From CAVSRC01 sp963781775 (lineage in GTDB: Bacteria > Pseudomonadota > Alphaproteobacteria > Rhizobiales > Kaistiaceae), in the NCBI GenBank assembly GCA_963781775.1, contig CAWAHE010000005.1:1-64000 (forward strand): DNA of 64,000 nucleotides, given 5' to 3'. Shown piece by piece: positions 52,135 through 62,343 of this stretch. The first letter of the stretch is position 1; every line of letters begins with the position of its first letter. The translations under genes were made by a program, and so were the position numbers. The notes under the pieces are model-generated. The model worked only from the letters and a program-made list of their open reading frames with translations. It did not search any database and had not been told where the DNA came from.

Positions 52135-54246
52135 TCACGCCACCCGCTTCTTCGTGCGCGACTGCTCCGCCAGAATCTCCACCTGCGGCTGTGCCTTCGA
52201 GAACAGGTAGCCCTGCGCCTCGTCGCAGCCCTCTTCCTTCAGCCGGGCAAGATCGCCTTCCGTCTCGACGCCTTCCGCCGTGATGGTGATGCCGAGGCTG
52301 GCGCCGAGGCTGATGATCGCCTTGACGATCGCCTGCGAGTCGGCGTTGGCGCCCATGTCGCGAATGAAGGAGCGGTCGATCTTGATCTTGTCGAAGGGAA
52401 ACGAGCGCAGGTAGCTCAGCGACGAGTAACCGGTGCCGAAATCATCCATGGAGATGTGGATGCCGTGCGCGCGCAGCGCATGCAGCGTCGCCAGCACGAC
52501 ACCTGTGCGGTCGAGGAGCAGCGTTTCGGTAATCTCCAGTTCCAGCCGGTTCGCCGGCAGGCCGGAACCGGCCAGCGCCTCGCGGACGATCGCCAGCAGG
52601 TTGCCGTTGCGGAACTGGAGCGGCGACAGATTGACCGCGACCTTGAGCGGCGCCGGCCACTTGGCGGCGTCGGCGCAGGCACGCTTCAGCACGAAGGCCC
52701 CGAGTTGGCCGATCAGGCCGGTGTCCTCGGCGACCGCGACGAATTCGGCCGGCGGGACCATGCCGCGCTCGGGATGGCGCCAGCGGACCAGCGCCTCGTA
52801 GCCGATCGTGTCGCCGCTGGCGAGGTTGACCAGCGGCTGGTAGTGCACGGCCAGGTCGCCCGATTTCAGCGCGGCGCGGAGGTCGACCTCGAGCCGCCGG
52901 TGGGCGCGGGCGCGCGCGTCCATCTCCGCCTCGAAGAAACGGAATGTGCCTTTGCCTTCGTCCTTGGCGCGATAGAGCGCCATGTCGGCGTTCTTGAGAA
53001 GCTGGTCGGGGCCGCCACCGTCACTGGTGGCAATGGCGATGCCGATGCTGGCGCCGGCGGTCACCAGGTTGCCATCGAGGTCGATGGGCTCGGCGAGCAC
53101 CGCCAGCAGGCGGCTGGCGAGCCCGGCAACTTCCGCCGCTTCGGTCACGTCGGCCTGCAGCACGGCGAACTCGTCGCCGCCGAGTCGCGCCACCAGGTCC
53201 TCAGGGCGGATGACGCCGCGCACCCGTTCCGCCACGGTCTGCAAAAGCATGTCGCCGACCGGGTGGCCGAGCGTGTCGTTGACGGTCTTGAAGTTGTCGA
53301 TGTCGATGCACAGCGCCGCCAGGCCCGTGCCGTTCCGCTTCAGCCGCGCGAGCATCTCTTCCATGCGCTCGCGCAGCATCAGCCGATTGGGGAGGCCGGT
53401 CAGCGCGTCGTGATGCGCCATATGGGCGATGCGCGCTTCGGCGCGCTTGCGTTCGGTGATGTCGACCGCCGCCATCAGCACCGCCGGCACGCCTTCATGC
53501 GTGAGGTGCCGGGCAAAGACCGCCACGTCGATGGCGCTGCCGTCCGCCTTGCGGTGCCGCCAGGTGCGGCCGGCCTGCCAGTCCTCGGGTGCGTCGGCGA
53601 TCGCGGCAACCGCGCAATCGTCGTCTGCTTCGTGGATGTCGGCAAAGCGGGCCGATACCAGCCATTCGCGTTCGTAGCCGTAATGCGCGACCGCCGCATC
53701 GTTGACCGCGAGGATCCGCTCGTCGTCGACGGCGCAGACGAACATCGGCACGGGGTTGGAATCGAAGAGCAGGCGAAACGAAGCCTCGCGCTGCTTCATC
53801 TCTGTGATGTCGACGCGCAGGCCGATCGTGCCCCCGTCGCTCGTCCGCCGCTCCTCGATCAGCACGACGCGCCCGTCGGCGAGCACCTGCTCGTGGCGCT
53901 TGCCGGGATTCTTCAGGAGGTCGAGCCGCTCCGCCAGCCACGCCTCCTCGCGCCCGATGGCGGTGGGGTAGTCGCCGCGCGCCACGCCGATGCGCAGTGT
54001 GTCTTCAAGCCTGGCGCCGACCTGGAAAAGGTCCGCGCTCGCCTTGTAGATGTTGGCATATTGCTGGTTCCAGAGAATGTAGCGCCCCTCGCTGTCGAGA
54101 AAGACGATGCCTTCCGGAAGGATGTCGATGGCTTCGCGCAGGCGCCGCTCCGCGGCCTCGGCGCCGAGCCGCGCAGGAACTTCCGGCGCTTCGTGACCGC
54201 CCGTCTGCGAATCCGGATTGTCTCCTTGTCCATCGATCGAATGCAT
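52135..54246 (-). CDS. PAS-PAS-GGDEF-EAL cyclic di-GMP signalling protein
   Basis: A 703-residue soluble protein. Two PAS sensor domains (about residues 30-150 and 150-265; SEGRYILWNQQYANIYKASA and FRLLFDSNPVPMFVCAVDDE), then GGDEF (about 270-430) with the intact motif LGGDEF and the inhibitory I-site RPED five residues before it, then EAL (about 440-700) with GYEALVRW, LEITETLLLDRT, DDFGTGYSSLSYLRSFPFDK and EGVET. Both catalytic domains look complete, so it could make and break c-di-GMP. ATG 54246 precedes the first PAS; the extension upstream to 54501 is not domain-like. Stops 3 nt from lepA. Confidence 0.93.
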   Translation of the reverse strand: MHSIDGQGDNPDSQTGGHEAPEVPARLGAEAAERRLREAIDILPEGIVFLDSEGRYILWNQQYANIYKASADLFQVGARLEDTLRIGVARGDYPTAIGREEAWLAERLDLLKNPGKRHEQVLADGRVVLIEERRTSDGGTIGLRVDITEMKQREASFRLLFDSNPVPMFVCAVDDERILAVNDAAVAHYGYEREWLVSARFADIHEADDDCAVAAIADAPEDWQAGRTWRHRKADGSAIDVAVFARHLTHEGVPAVLMAAVDITERKRAEARIAHMAHHDALTGLPNRLMLRERMEEMLARLKRNGTGLAALCIDIDNFKTVNDTLGHPVGDMLLQTVAERVRGVIRPEDLVARLGGDEFAVLQADVTEAAEVAGLASRLLAVLAEPIDLDGNLVTAGASIGIAIATSDGGGPDQLLKNADMALYRAKDEGKGTFRFFEAEMDARARAHRRLEVDLRAALKSGDLAVHYQPLVNLASGDTIGYEALVRWRHPERGMVPPAEFVAVAEDTGLIGQLGAFVLKRACADAAKWPAPLKVAVNLSPLQFRNGNLLAIVREALAGSGLPANRLELEITETLLLDRTGVVLATLHALRAHGIHISMDDFGTGYSSLSYLRSFPFDKIKIDRSFIRDMGANADSQAIVKAIISLGASLGITITAEGVETEGDLARLKEEGCDEAQGYLFSKAQPQVEILAEQSRTKKRVA

Positions 54247-54592
54247 CGTCGTCGCGCCCCCATGCACATGTCTTCGCTCTGTGTAGCGACGGCCGATTAA
54301 GGCCCGGTGAGCAGCGCCTGGCGCTGCGCCGCGCGCGGGCACAGGACTCTCCGACGAGTGCACACCGCTTATGCAAACAAGTATGCAAGCCGGCCGCGAT
54401 TGCCGAAGCGACGGGCAGCGCCTACGCGAAAGAGATGCCGGACTCGGCACATTCGACAGGGAAAAAGCACGCGCAATGTCGCTTGCATCATTTGTCGCCA
54501 TTTGCGCCGATGGTTAAGCCGCGATTGACGCGCGCCGTCGAAACGCCATCGCGGGGGTTCCGTTGTCGTGACGGCTGGTCTCTACTCTCGGC
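54247..54592. other. 346-nt region between divergent GGDEF-EAL and otsB genes
   Basis: No gene is convincing. A direct repeat TATGCAA occurs at 54370-54376 and 54382-54388 (12-nt period), and the surrounding 54355-54390 is less GC-rich. It must carry promoters for both genes; I could not pick hexamers with confidence. Confidence 0.4.
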
Positions 54593-55333
54593 ATGACTGA
54601 CACGCCGCTTCCCATGTCACCCGACGGCTGGGCCTTCTTTCTCGACGTCGATGGTACGCTGATCGATCTCGCCGAAACCCCGGACGGGGTCGTCGTGCCG
54701 CCCGACCTGCCGGCGATGCTCGACCGTCTGGCGGAACGCGCCGGCGGTGCGGTCGCGATCGTTTCCGGCCGCGCGATCGCGGCACTCGACCGGCTGCTCG
54801 CCCCCGCGCATCTCGCCGCCGCCGGCGCGCATGGGGCCGAGCTGCGATTGGCCGGTGGCGCGGTCGAGACGGTCGCCGGCCCCGCCCTCGACGGCGTACG
54901 GACGCGGCTCGCGACCCTCGCCGCGCGCCATCCGAAACTGCTCGTCGAAGACAAGGGCGTGGCGATCGCCGTGCACTATCGCGCCGACCCGCAACTGGGC
55001 CCTGTCATCGGCTCCGCGCTCGACGAGATGGTCGCCAGCCACGACGGCCTTCACGTTCAGCCGGGCAAGATGGTGTTCGAGGTGCGGCCGGCCGGCGTCG
55101 ACAAGGGGCGTGCGGTTACCACGCTCATGCAGACAGCGCCATTCGCCGGCCGGCGGCCACTCGCAATCGGCGACGACCTGACCGACGAGACCATGCTGGC
55201 CGCCGCCCGCCGGCTCGGCGGCATGGGCGTCTGGGTCGGCGCCACGATGCCGCCCGGTGGCGCGGATGCGCGCCTCGACGGGCCAGAATCGGTCCGCCGC
55301 TGGTTGCGAAAGCTCGCCGGCGACGCCATATAA
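54593..55333 (+). CDS. otsB: trehalose-6-phosphate phosphatase
   Basis: HAD-superfamily phosphatase, 246 residues, that removes the phosphate from trehalose-6-phosphate. The nucleophile motif is FLDVDGTLIDLAETP (Asp pair about residues 19 and 21), with LAAAGAHGAELRL, LLVEDKGVAIAVHYR, PGKMVFEVRP and the late GDDLTDETML. It precedes otsA, 162 nt away, in the order common in rhizobia. Trehalose protects against osmotic and drying stress. Confidence 0.96.
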   Translation: MTDTPLPMSPDGWAFFLDVDGTLIDLAETPDGVVVPPDLPAMLDRLAERAGGAVAIVSGRAIAALDRLLAPAHLAAAGAHGAELRLAGGAVETVAGPALDGVRTRLATLAARHPKLLVEDKGVAIAVHYRADPQLGPVIGSALDEMVASHDGLHVQPGKMVFEVRPAGVDKGRAVTTLMQTAPFAGRRPLAIGDDLTDETMLAAARRLGGMGVWVGATMPPGGADARLDGPESVRRWLRKLAGDAI

Positions 55334-55495
55334 AAGATACGCACGCGGCAGTAGTGTTTGGGCGCGCGTCCGCGGGTCCGCGGGCATAAAAACTGCAAAT
55401 TTCGTGATTATTGTCGCGCCGGCCGAAACCGAAACGCGCGTCAAACGTTGGGAAATGGGGTCAAGAGCCGCCCGCACGCCACAATCGGGGGATTT

Positions 55496-56914
55496 ATGAG
55501 TCGTCTCGTTATCGTATCCAATCGCGTTCCGCCGCCCGGCGACAAGTCGGCCAGCGCGGGCGGATTGGCGGTGGCGCTCAAGGCGGCCCTGCGAGAGCGT
55601 GGCGGGCTGTGGCTCGGCTGGTCCGGCGAGACTGCCGAGGGCGAGGACGAGCCCGAAAGTTTCAAGATCCACGCGCGCACCGAGGGCAATATCGATTTCG
55701 CTCTCGTCGATCTCACCCAGCGCGATCTCGACGAATACTATAGCGGCTTCGCTAACCGGGCCCTCTGGCCGCTGCTGCACTATCGGCTCGATCTCGCCGA
55801 TTTCGATCGTCACGACGTGTCGGGCTATTTCCGCGTCAACGCGTTCTTCGCCAAGGTGCTGGCGCAGCGCCTGCGTCCCGATGACGTCATCTGGGTTCAG
55901 GATTACCATCTGATCCCGCTGGCGGCCGAGCTGCGCGCGCGCGGCGTCACCAACCGCATCGGTTTCTTTCTCCATATTCCGTGGCCGCCCCCCGACGTGT
56001 TCTTCGCCATGCCGGTGCACAATCGGCTGCTCGAAGCCTTCACCGCCTACGATCTGATCGGATTCCAGACAGAATGGGACGCGGAGAATTTCGCGAATTG
56101 CCTGCGCCGCGAGGGTATCGGCAAGGAGACCGAGAAAGGCGTCATCCGCGTCGGCACGCGCGAATTCCGGATTGGCGCCTTCCCCATCGGCATTGAGACG
56201 GCCGAATTCGCGCAAGCCGCGAAGGTCGCTGCCCACAATCCGCTGATCAAGCGCATGGTGGAAAGCCTCGGCGAACGGCAGCTGATCATCGGGGTCGACC
56301 GCCTCGACTATTCCAAGGGCATCGATCACCGCATGCTGTCCTATGAGCGGTTCCTGCGTAACAACGCCGGCTACCACAACAGGGTCACCTATCTTCAGAT
56401 CACGCCGAAATCGCGCTCTGACGTGCCGGAATACGCCGAGATGCAGAGCCAGGTCGCGGAAACCGCCGGCCGCATCAACGGAACCTACGGCCAGCTCGAC
56501 TGGACGCCGATCCGCTACATCAACCGCACGATCAAGCGGGCGACGCTCGCCGGGCTGTACCGAATGAGCGATGTCGGACTGGTGACGCCACTGCGCGACG
56601 GCATGAACCTCGTCGCCAAGGAGTTCGTGGCCGCGCAGGACGGCGACGATCCCGGCGTGCTGGTGTTGTCGACCTTCGCCGGCGCCGCTCGCGAACTCGA
56701 CGGAGCCCTGCTGGTCAATCCGTATGACCTCGAGAACACCGGCAACACCATCGCACGCGCCCTGTCGATGCGGCGCGAGGATCGCGTGGCGCGCTGGCGC
56801 TCGATGTTCGACACGCTGATGGGCAATGACGTGTCGAAATGGGCGGAGGTCTTCCTGAACGCGCTGGAGGGCGCCGAAGACCCGGTGCCCGCCATCTTCA
56901 AGGCGGCAAGCTAG
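55496..56914 (+). CDS. otsA: trehalose-6-phosphate synthase
   Basis: GT20 glycosyltransferase, 472 residues, making trehalose-6-phosphate from UDP-glucose and glucose-6-phosphate. Motifs in order: LVIVSNRVPPP, SAGGLAVALKAAL, WPLLHYRLDLADF, VIWVQDYHLIPLAAELRARG, FFLHIPWPPPDVF, VDRLDYSKGI, and RDGMNLVAKEFVAAQDGDDP. Length is standard. ATG 55496 precedes the conserved start; the 160-nt stretch after otsB is AT-richer than average. Works with otsB. Confidence 0.97.
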   Translation: MSRLVIVSNRVPPPGDKSASAGGLAVALKAALRERGGLWLGWSGETAEGEDEPESFKIHARTEGNIDFALVDLTQRDLDEYYSGFANRALWPLLHYRLDLADFDRHDVSGYFRVNAFFAKVLAQRLRPDDVIWVQDYHLIPLAAELRARGVTNRIGFFLHIPWPPPDVFFAMPVHNRLLEAFTAYDLIGFQTEWDAENFANCLRREGIGKETEKGVIRVGTREFRIGAFPIGIETAEFAQAAKVAAHNPLIKRMVESLGERQLIIGVDRLDYSKGIDHRMLSYERFLRNNAGYHNRVTYLQITPKSRSDVPEYAEMQSQVAETAGRINGTYGQLDWTPIRYINRTIKRATLAGLYRMSDVGLVTPLRDGMNLVAKEFVAAQDGDDPGVLVLSTFAGAARELDGALLVNPYDLENTGNTIARALSMRREDRVARWRSMFDTLMGNDVSKWAEVFLNALEGAEDPVPAIFKAAS

Positions 56915-57273
56915 CCCGCCAGCCACTCCTGCGCGGCCGCGATTTCGCTCGGCGGGAAGACCCTGAGCGCGGCCGGCATCAGTCCCTCCATGGCGTGAAC
57001 CGCGCGATTGTATGGCCCGTCTTCGGCGACGAAGGCGATCTTCTCGAAATGCGTGAAGTGGCGTGTGCCGAACACCGCCTCGTCATAGAGCCCGCCGCGA
57101 TCGTAGCCGGCGAAATCGTTCGCCGCGACGTACAGCAGCCGAACGCGGCTTCCGGTTCCCACGGCCAATTCGATGGTCGGCTCCAGCACGCCATGGCGAT
57201 CGTCGACGGTCACATGGCCGCTCGCCACGAAACCGATGGTGCCGCCGGGCAGGTTTTCAATTCGCGTGAACAT
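56911..57273 (-). CDS. SpoIIAA-like (STAS/SEC14 type) protein, copy 1
   Basis: A 120-residue protein with the small alpha/beta fold of SpoIIAA-like proteins (DUF3478 type; IGFVASGHVTVDDRHGVLEP, then LLYVAANDFAGYDRGGLYDE, FTHFEKIAFVAEDG and PPSEIAAAQEWLAG). No catalytic residues are known for the family; roles in lipid or anti-sigma partner binding are suggested. Its stop lies within the otsA stop region (4-nt convergent overlap). It is paired with a paralog 94 nt upstream. Confidence 0.82.
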   Translation of the reverse strand: MFTRIENLPGGTIGFVASGHVTVDDRHGVLEPTIELAVGTGSRVRLLYVAANDFAGYDRGGLYDEAVFGTRHFTHFEKIAFVAEDGPYNRAVHAMEGLMPAALRVFPPSEIAAAQEWLAG

Positions 57274-57367
57274 CGTGAACCCTCCTCGAACGCCGCCCTC
57301 CAGCGTTCGATAGACGGGCTGTGCGATGGTTTGTTGACCGATCGGTGATTTTTCTGTGGCCGCGGCG

Positions 57368-57730
57368 TCAGGCCGCCAGCCACGCTTTCGCCTCGGAAAG
57401 CTCCGCGACCGGGAACGTCTTCACTTCGGCAGGCATCATCACGCCGAATGCGTGGACGAGCGCGCGATAGGTCGAATCGTCGGACACAAAGGCAACCTTC
57501 TCGAAATCGAAAAAGTGCCGGAAGCCGAACGTGGTGTCGTCCACCACCGCGCCGACCTCATATCCCTGGAATTCAGGCCCGGCGAGAAACAGGAAGCGCA
57601 GCTTGCCGCCTTCGGCGATCTTGGCCTCGACTTCCGGAATGAGAACCTTGCTGTAGTCGTCGGCCGAAATCTTGCCGACGGCGGAGTACCCGATGACGCC
57701 GGGCGGCAGGTCGAAGATGGGCCTGAACAT
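57368..57730 (-). CDS. SpoIIAA-like (STAS/SEC14 type) protein, copy 2
   Basis: Paralog of the previous gene with the same length, 120 residues, and a shared frame of motifs (IGYSAVGKISADDYSKVLIP, LRFLFLAGPEFQGYEVGAVV, RHFFDFEKVAFVSDDS, PVAELSEAKAWLAA). Clear amino-acid similarity along the whole length points to a tandem duplication that has since diverged. Function unknown. It is followed by copy 1 and preceded by an alcohol dehydrogenase gene in the same direction, so the three may be one transcript. Confidence 0.82.
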   Translation of the reverse strand: MFRPIFDLPPGVIGYSAVGKISADDYSKVLIPEVEAKIAEGGKLRFLFLAGPEFQGYEVGAVVDDTTFGFRHFFDFEKVAFVSDDSTYRALVHAFGVMMPAEVKTFPVAELSEAKAWLAA

Positions 57731-57751
57731 GATTGTGCCTCCGTTCCTGAT

Positions 57752-58735
57752 TTAGGGGATCAATACCGCCGCGCCGACGAGGCGCCCGTTGCGCAGGGCA
57801 TCGAGGGCCGCGTTCGCCTGTTCGAGCGGGAATGGCGTGACGCTGATTTCGATCGGCGCCTCCGCGGCGATCTGCATGAATTCCTCGCCATCGGCGCGGG
57901 TGAGGTTGGCGACCGAACGGACCACACGCTCGCCCCACAGGATATCGTATGGAAACGATGGAATGTCGCTCATGTGGATGCCGGCGGCAACGACCACGCC
58001 GGCCTTGCGGACGGCGCGCAGCGCCGCGGGGATGAGCGGGCCGACCGGCGCGAAGATAATGGCGGCGTCGAGCGGCTCGGGCGGCATTTCGTCAGATCCG
58101 CCGGCCCAGGTGGCGCCGAGGCGCCGGGCGAAATCCTGCGCGGCCGTGTCGCCCGGGCGGGTGAACGCATACACGCGCTGGCCCTGGTGGCGGGCAACCT
58201 GCGCCACGATGTGCGCAGCCGCGCCGAAGCCGTAGAGGCCGAGCGCGTCGGCCTTGCCGGCCATGCGATGGGCGCGATGCCCGATCAGCCCGGCGCAGAG
58301 CAGGGGTGCGGCTTCCGCGTCGCCGTATTTTTCAGGCAGGCGGAAGCAGTAACGCCGGTCGGCGACGACGGACTCGGCATAGCCGCCGTCGCGGTCGCAG
58401 CCGGTGAAGTGGGCGGTGTCGCAGAGGTTCTCCATGTCCGACAAGCAGAAGCGGCAATGGCCGCAGGTCCAGCCGAGCCACGGCACGCCGACGCGCTCGC
58501 CGATGGAGAAATCGTCGACTCCCTCGCCGAGCGCCGTCACCCGGCCGACGACTTCGTGTCCGGGCACGATCGGGTAGTGCGTCTGCGGCAATTCACCGTC
58601 GACGACGTGAAGGTCGGTGCGGCACACGCCACACGCCGACACCGCGATCTGGACCTGACCCGCGCCCGGCCGGGGTTGCGGCCGTTCGGCCAATCGCAGG
58701 GCCCGACCCGGGCCATCGAGCACCATTGCGCGCAT
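57752..58735 (-). CDS. zinc-dependent alcohol dehydrogenase
   Basis: Medium-chain dehydrogenase, 327 residues. The catalytic zinc site is in CGVCRTDLHVVDGE and PIVPGHEVVGRV; the structural zinc cysteines follow as CGHCRFCLSDMENLC (about residues 92-106). The cofactor domain has LGLYGFGAAAHIVAQVARHQ, a slightly altered glycine motif for NAD(P). It resembles the AdhA/AdhP-like group. ATG 58735 (MRAMVLDGPG) is the typical family start; the longer frame to 58837 is not domain-like. Substrate unknown. Confidence 0.9.
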   Translation of the reverse strand: MRAMVLDGPGRALRLAERPQPRPGAGQVQIAVSACGVCRTDLHVVDGELPQTHYPIVPGHEVVGRVTALGEGVDDFSIGERVGVPWLGWTCGHCRFCLSDMENLCDTAHFTGCDRDGGYAESVVADRRYCFRLPEKYGDAEAAPLLCAGLIGHRAHRMAGKADALGLYGFGAAAHIVAQVARHQGQRVYAFTRPGDTAAQDFARRLGATWAGGSDEMPPEPLDAAIIFAPVGPLIPAALRAVRKAGVVVAAGIHMSDIPSFPYDILWGERVVRSVANLTRADGEEFMQIAAEAPIEISVTPFPLEQANAALDALRNGRLVGAAVLIP

Positions 58736-58959
58736 GGCAGCCAATTTCGGTCGTTGATTGCGGACGATCAACCCTGTCCGTCGGAAAAGACCAGCCACCC
58801 CCGTGTGGAGGGCGGCCGGTCCATGCGTCGCAGGCAACAGGCGGGGGAGGAAGGGCCAGTCGCTTCGGCGCGAGCGTTTGCCGTCGCCCTTTTTCGCCGG
58901 GGTTCACCCGCTGCGCCTTGATGCAGCGCAACCGCCAGCACGGCCGCGACCGCGTCTTG

Positions 58960-59701
58960 CTAGGGTCCGGACGGCTCGCCCGGGCGGTTGTCGAGGTTGG
59001 CGGTCAGGTCGAGGCCGAGGTAGCGGTCAAGCAGGGCGCTGTCGTTCAAGAGGTCGGCCGATCGCAAATGTCGGGCGATCACGCCGCGTTCGAGCAGCAC
59101 CGCATCCTCCGTCAGGCCGAGCGCCGCCTGGGCATGTTGCTCGACCAGCAACAGCGCGGTTCCCTCTTCCCTTGTCATGCGCCCGATCGCGGCGATGAGT
59201 TCCTCGACGATGATCGGCGCCAACCCCTCCAGCGGCTCGTCGAGAAGCAGGGCCGACGGGTTCGTCATCAGCGTCCGCGCGATGGCCAGCATCTGCTGTT
59301 CGCCGCCGGACAGATGGTTGCCCATGTGGGAGCGGCGCTCCTGGAGGCGCGGGAACAGGCGGAACACCGCCTCCAGATCCCAGCGGCCGGGCCGTTCCGC
59401 GACGGTCAGGTTCTCCGCGACCGTCAGCGAAGGAAAGATGTCGCGCTCCTGGGGCACCCAGCCGAGACCCATCTGCGCCCGCACGTGCGGCGGAAGGCCG
59501 GAGACGTCGGTGCCTTTGAACCGGATCGAACCGCGCTGCAGCGGAACGAAGCCCATGATCGTCAGCAGGAGCGTCGTTTTGCCCGCTCCGTTTCGCCCGA
59601 GCAAAGCCAGGCTGCCGTTGGCCGGCAGGGACAGCGATATGCCGTCGAGCACGACGGCTTCGTCATATCCGGCGCGAATGTCGGCCAGTTCGAGGAGCGG
59701 C

Positions 59702-59709
<8 letters not shown>
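58960..59709 (-). CDS. livF: branched-chain amino acid type ABC transporter ATPase LivF
   Basis: ATPase of 249 residues, last gene of a five-gene LIV-type operon. Walker A is LGRNGAGKTTLLLTIMG (about residues 37-53), signature LSGGEQQMLAIARTLM, Walker B LLLDEPLEGLAP, switch His in VEQHAQAAL. MAEPLLELADIRAGYDEAVV and GLGWVPQERDIFPSLTVAEN are LivF-like. Its start overlaps livG by 8 nt. LIV-type systems import branched-chain amino acids, urea, amides or aromatic acids; the substrate is not given by this gene. Confidence 0.94.
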
Positions 59710-60462
<753 letters not shown>

Positions 60463-60466
<4 letters not shown>

Positions 60467-61461
60467 CGCCGTCTGCCCAAGAGGCGCGTCAGTCCGCCGA
60501 GGACGCCGCGCGGCATGAAAAGGACGACCAGCATCAGGATGAGGCCGATCCAGAAGTACCAATATTGCGGATTGATACCGGCCAGGCGGTCGCGCGCGAC
60601 CAGGAACACGATGGAGCCGACAATGCCGCCGTAAAGCTGGCCGGCGCCGCCGAGGATCAGCATGACGAGGACATCGGCCGAGCGCTGGAAGCTCAACGTG
60701 TCGAGCGACACGGTGTTGGTGGTCTGGGTCAGCAAGGCGCCGGCAACGCCGGCCATTGCCGCCGCGATCGTGTAGATCTTCTGCAGGTGCCGCCGGTAGT
60801 CGGATCCGATCGCCGGCATGCGCTGCAGGTTCTCGCGGGCGCCACGCAACGCCAGTCCGAAGGACGAGTGAACAATCCGGCGGCTGGCCAACACCCCAAG
60901 GAAGAGAAGGGCGAGGGTGTAGCCGTAAGCGGTCGTCCCCCACAGGTCGAATTCGAAGAAGCCGAGAATCGGCCAGGTGTCTATGCCGCGCAGCCCATCG
61001 GTGCCGCCGGTCAGCCACGCCATCGCGTTGGCGAGTTCGTAGAGGAGAAGTCCGAGTCCGAGGGTGATCATGAGCAGCGCCAGGTGGCGGACACGCACGA
61101 TCGGGAAGCTCACCAAGTATCCGGCCGCCGCAGCGACAAGGCCGGAAATGATGAGGCCGGTCAGCGGCTCGCCCCAGCCATGGGCGCTGATGATGGCGGC
61201 CGAATAGGCGCCGATGCCGAAGAACATCGCGTGCCCGAGCGTCACGCTGCCGGCATAGCCCAGCACCAGATCCAGCGAGAGCGCGAAGAGCGCGGCAATG
61301 GCGACCTGGCTGGCGAGCGGCAGGTAATCCGTGAAAACGAAGAAGGGCGCGAGCGTCGCGAGCCAGAACGCGATTTCGTACACCGACCATCGGCTCCGGC
61401 TCCTCAGCCAGGGCTGCGGCGCCAGGTGAGCCTGCGTCGGGTCAGCCATTGGCCCTGTCAC
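60463..61461 (-). CDS. livM: LIV-type ABC permease LivM
   Basis: Inner-membrane permease, 332 residues, about 9-10 helices. Family landmarks: LSLDLVLGYAGSVTLGHAMF (about residues 61-80), GIGAYSAAIISAHG, and toward the end VLVMLILGGAGQLYGGIVGS. The GTG at 61461 overlaps the livH stop (GTGA); ATG 61449 (MADPTQ) is an alternative start. Forms the channel with livH. Confidence 0.93.
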
Positions 61462-62321
61462 CGATTGCCGAACAGGCCGAGGGGCCTCACGAACAGGACG
61501 GCAACCAGCATCAGGTAGATGAGGAACGATCCCGCTTCGGGCACGAAGTACTTGCCGGCGACATCGAAGATGCCGAGCAGGGCGGCGGCGACGAACGAGC
61601 CGGCGATGGAGCCCAGCCCGCCGACCGAAACCACGATCAGCACGTAGACGAGGTAGTGGAAACCGAAAGACGGATCGAGACCGACGACCTCGACGGCAAG
61701 GGCGCCGCCAAGCCCGGCAAGCCCGCTGCCGATGGCAAAGGTCGTCGCGAAGATGCGATCAACGTTGAGGCCAAGCCCCTGCGCAACGCGCTGGTTGTCG
61801 ACCGCGGCGCGGATCCGTGCGCCGAAGCGGGTGCGCTCCAGGCCGAAGAAGAGCAAGGCGACGATGGCCAGCGACACCACGATCAGGAAGATGCGATAGA
61901 CACCAAGCCGCAGGCCGAGAACCTCGACCGAGCCGCGCAGCCATTCCGGTGTCGGCATCACCTGCTGCACGGTGCCGAAGAAATACGTGGCGAGCGCCGC
62001 CGCGACGAACACGACACCGATGGTGAACAGCACCTGGTTGAGTTCGCCGGCCTTGTACAGGTGCCGGAAAAGCGTCCGCTCGACGACGACGCTCAGCACC
62101 GCCGCCACCACGAAAGCGGCCGGCAGGGCCACCAGAAACGGGAAGCCCAGCATGCGCATCGACATGACGGCGACATAGCCGCCGAGCATGCCGAATGCGC
62201 CATGGGCGAGGTTGATGAAGTTCATCAGCCCCAATGTGACCGACAGGCCCACCGACAGGACGAATAGAAGCATCCCGAAGGCGAGCCCGTCGAACACGAC
62301 GATGGCCAGCCGCGCGAGCAC
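61458..62321 (-). CDS. livH: LIV-type ABC permease LivH
   Basis: Inner-membrane permease, 287 residues, about eight helices. The family start GMLLFVLSVGLSVTLGLMNF followed by INLAHGAFGMLGGYVAV is unmistakable, as is VSVGGLGSIAGSFVAAALLG near the C-terminus. It follows the binding protein by 22 nt and overlaps livM by 4 nt. Confidence 0.94.
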   Translation of the reverse strand: MLARLAIVVFDGLAFGMLLFVLSVGLSVTLGLMNFINLAHGAFGMLGGYVAVMSMRMLGFPFLVALPAAFVVAAVLSVVVERTLFRHLYKAGELNQVLFTIGVVFVAAALATYFFGTVQQVMPTPEWLRGSVEVLGLRLGVYRIFLIVVSLAIVALLFFGLERTRFGARIRAAVDNQRVAQGLGLNVDRIFATTFAIGSGLAGLGGALAVEVVGLDPSFGFHYLVYVLIVVSVGGLGSIAGSFVAAALLGIFDVAGKYFVPEAGSFLIYLMLVAVLFVRPLGLFGNR

Positions 62322-62343
62322 GGCTCAGGCCATCGTCCGTCGA

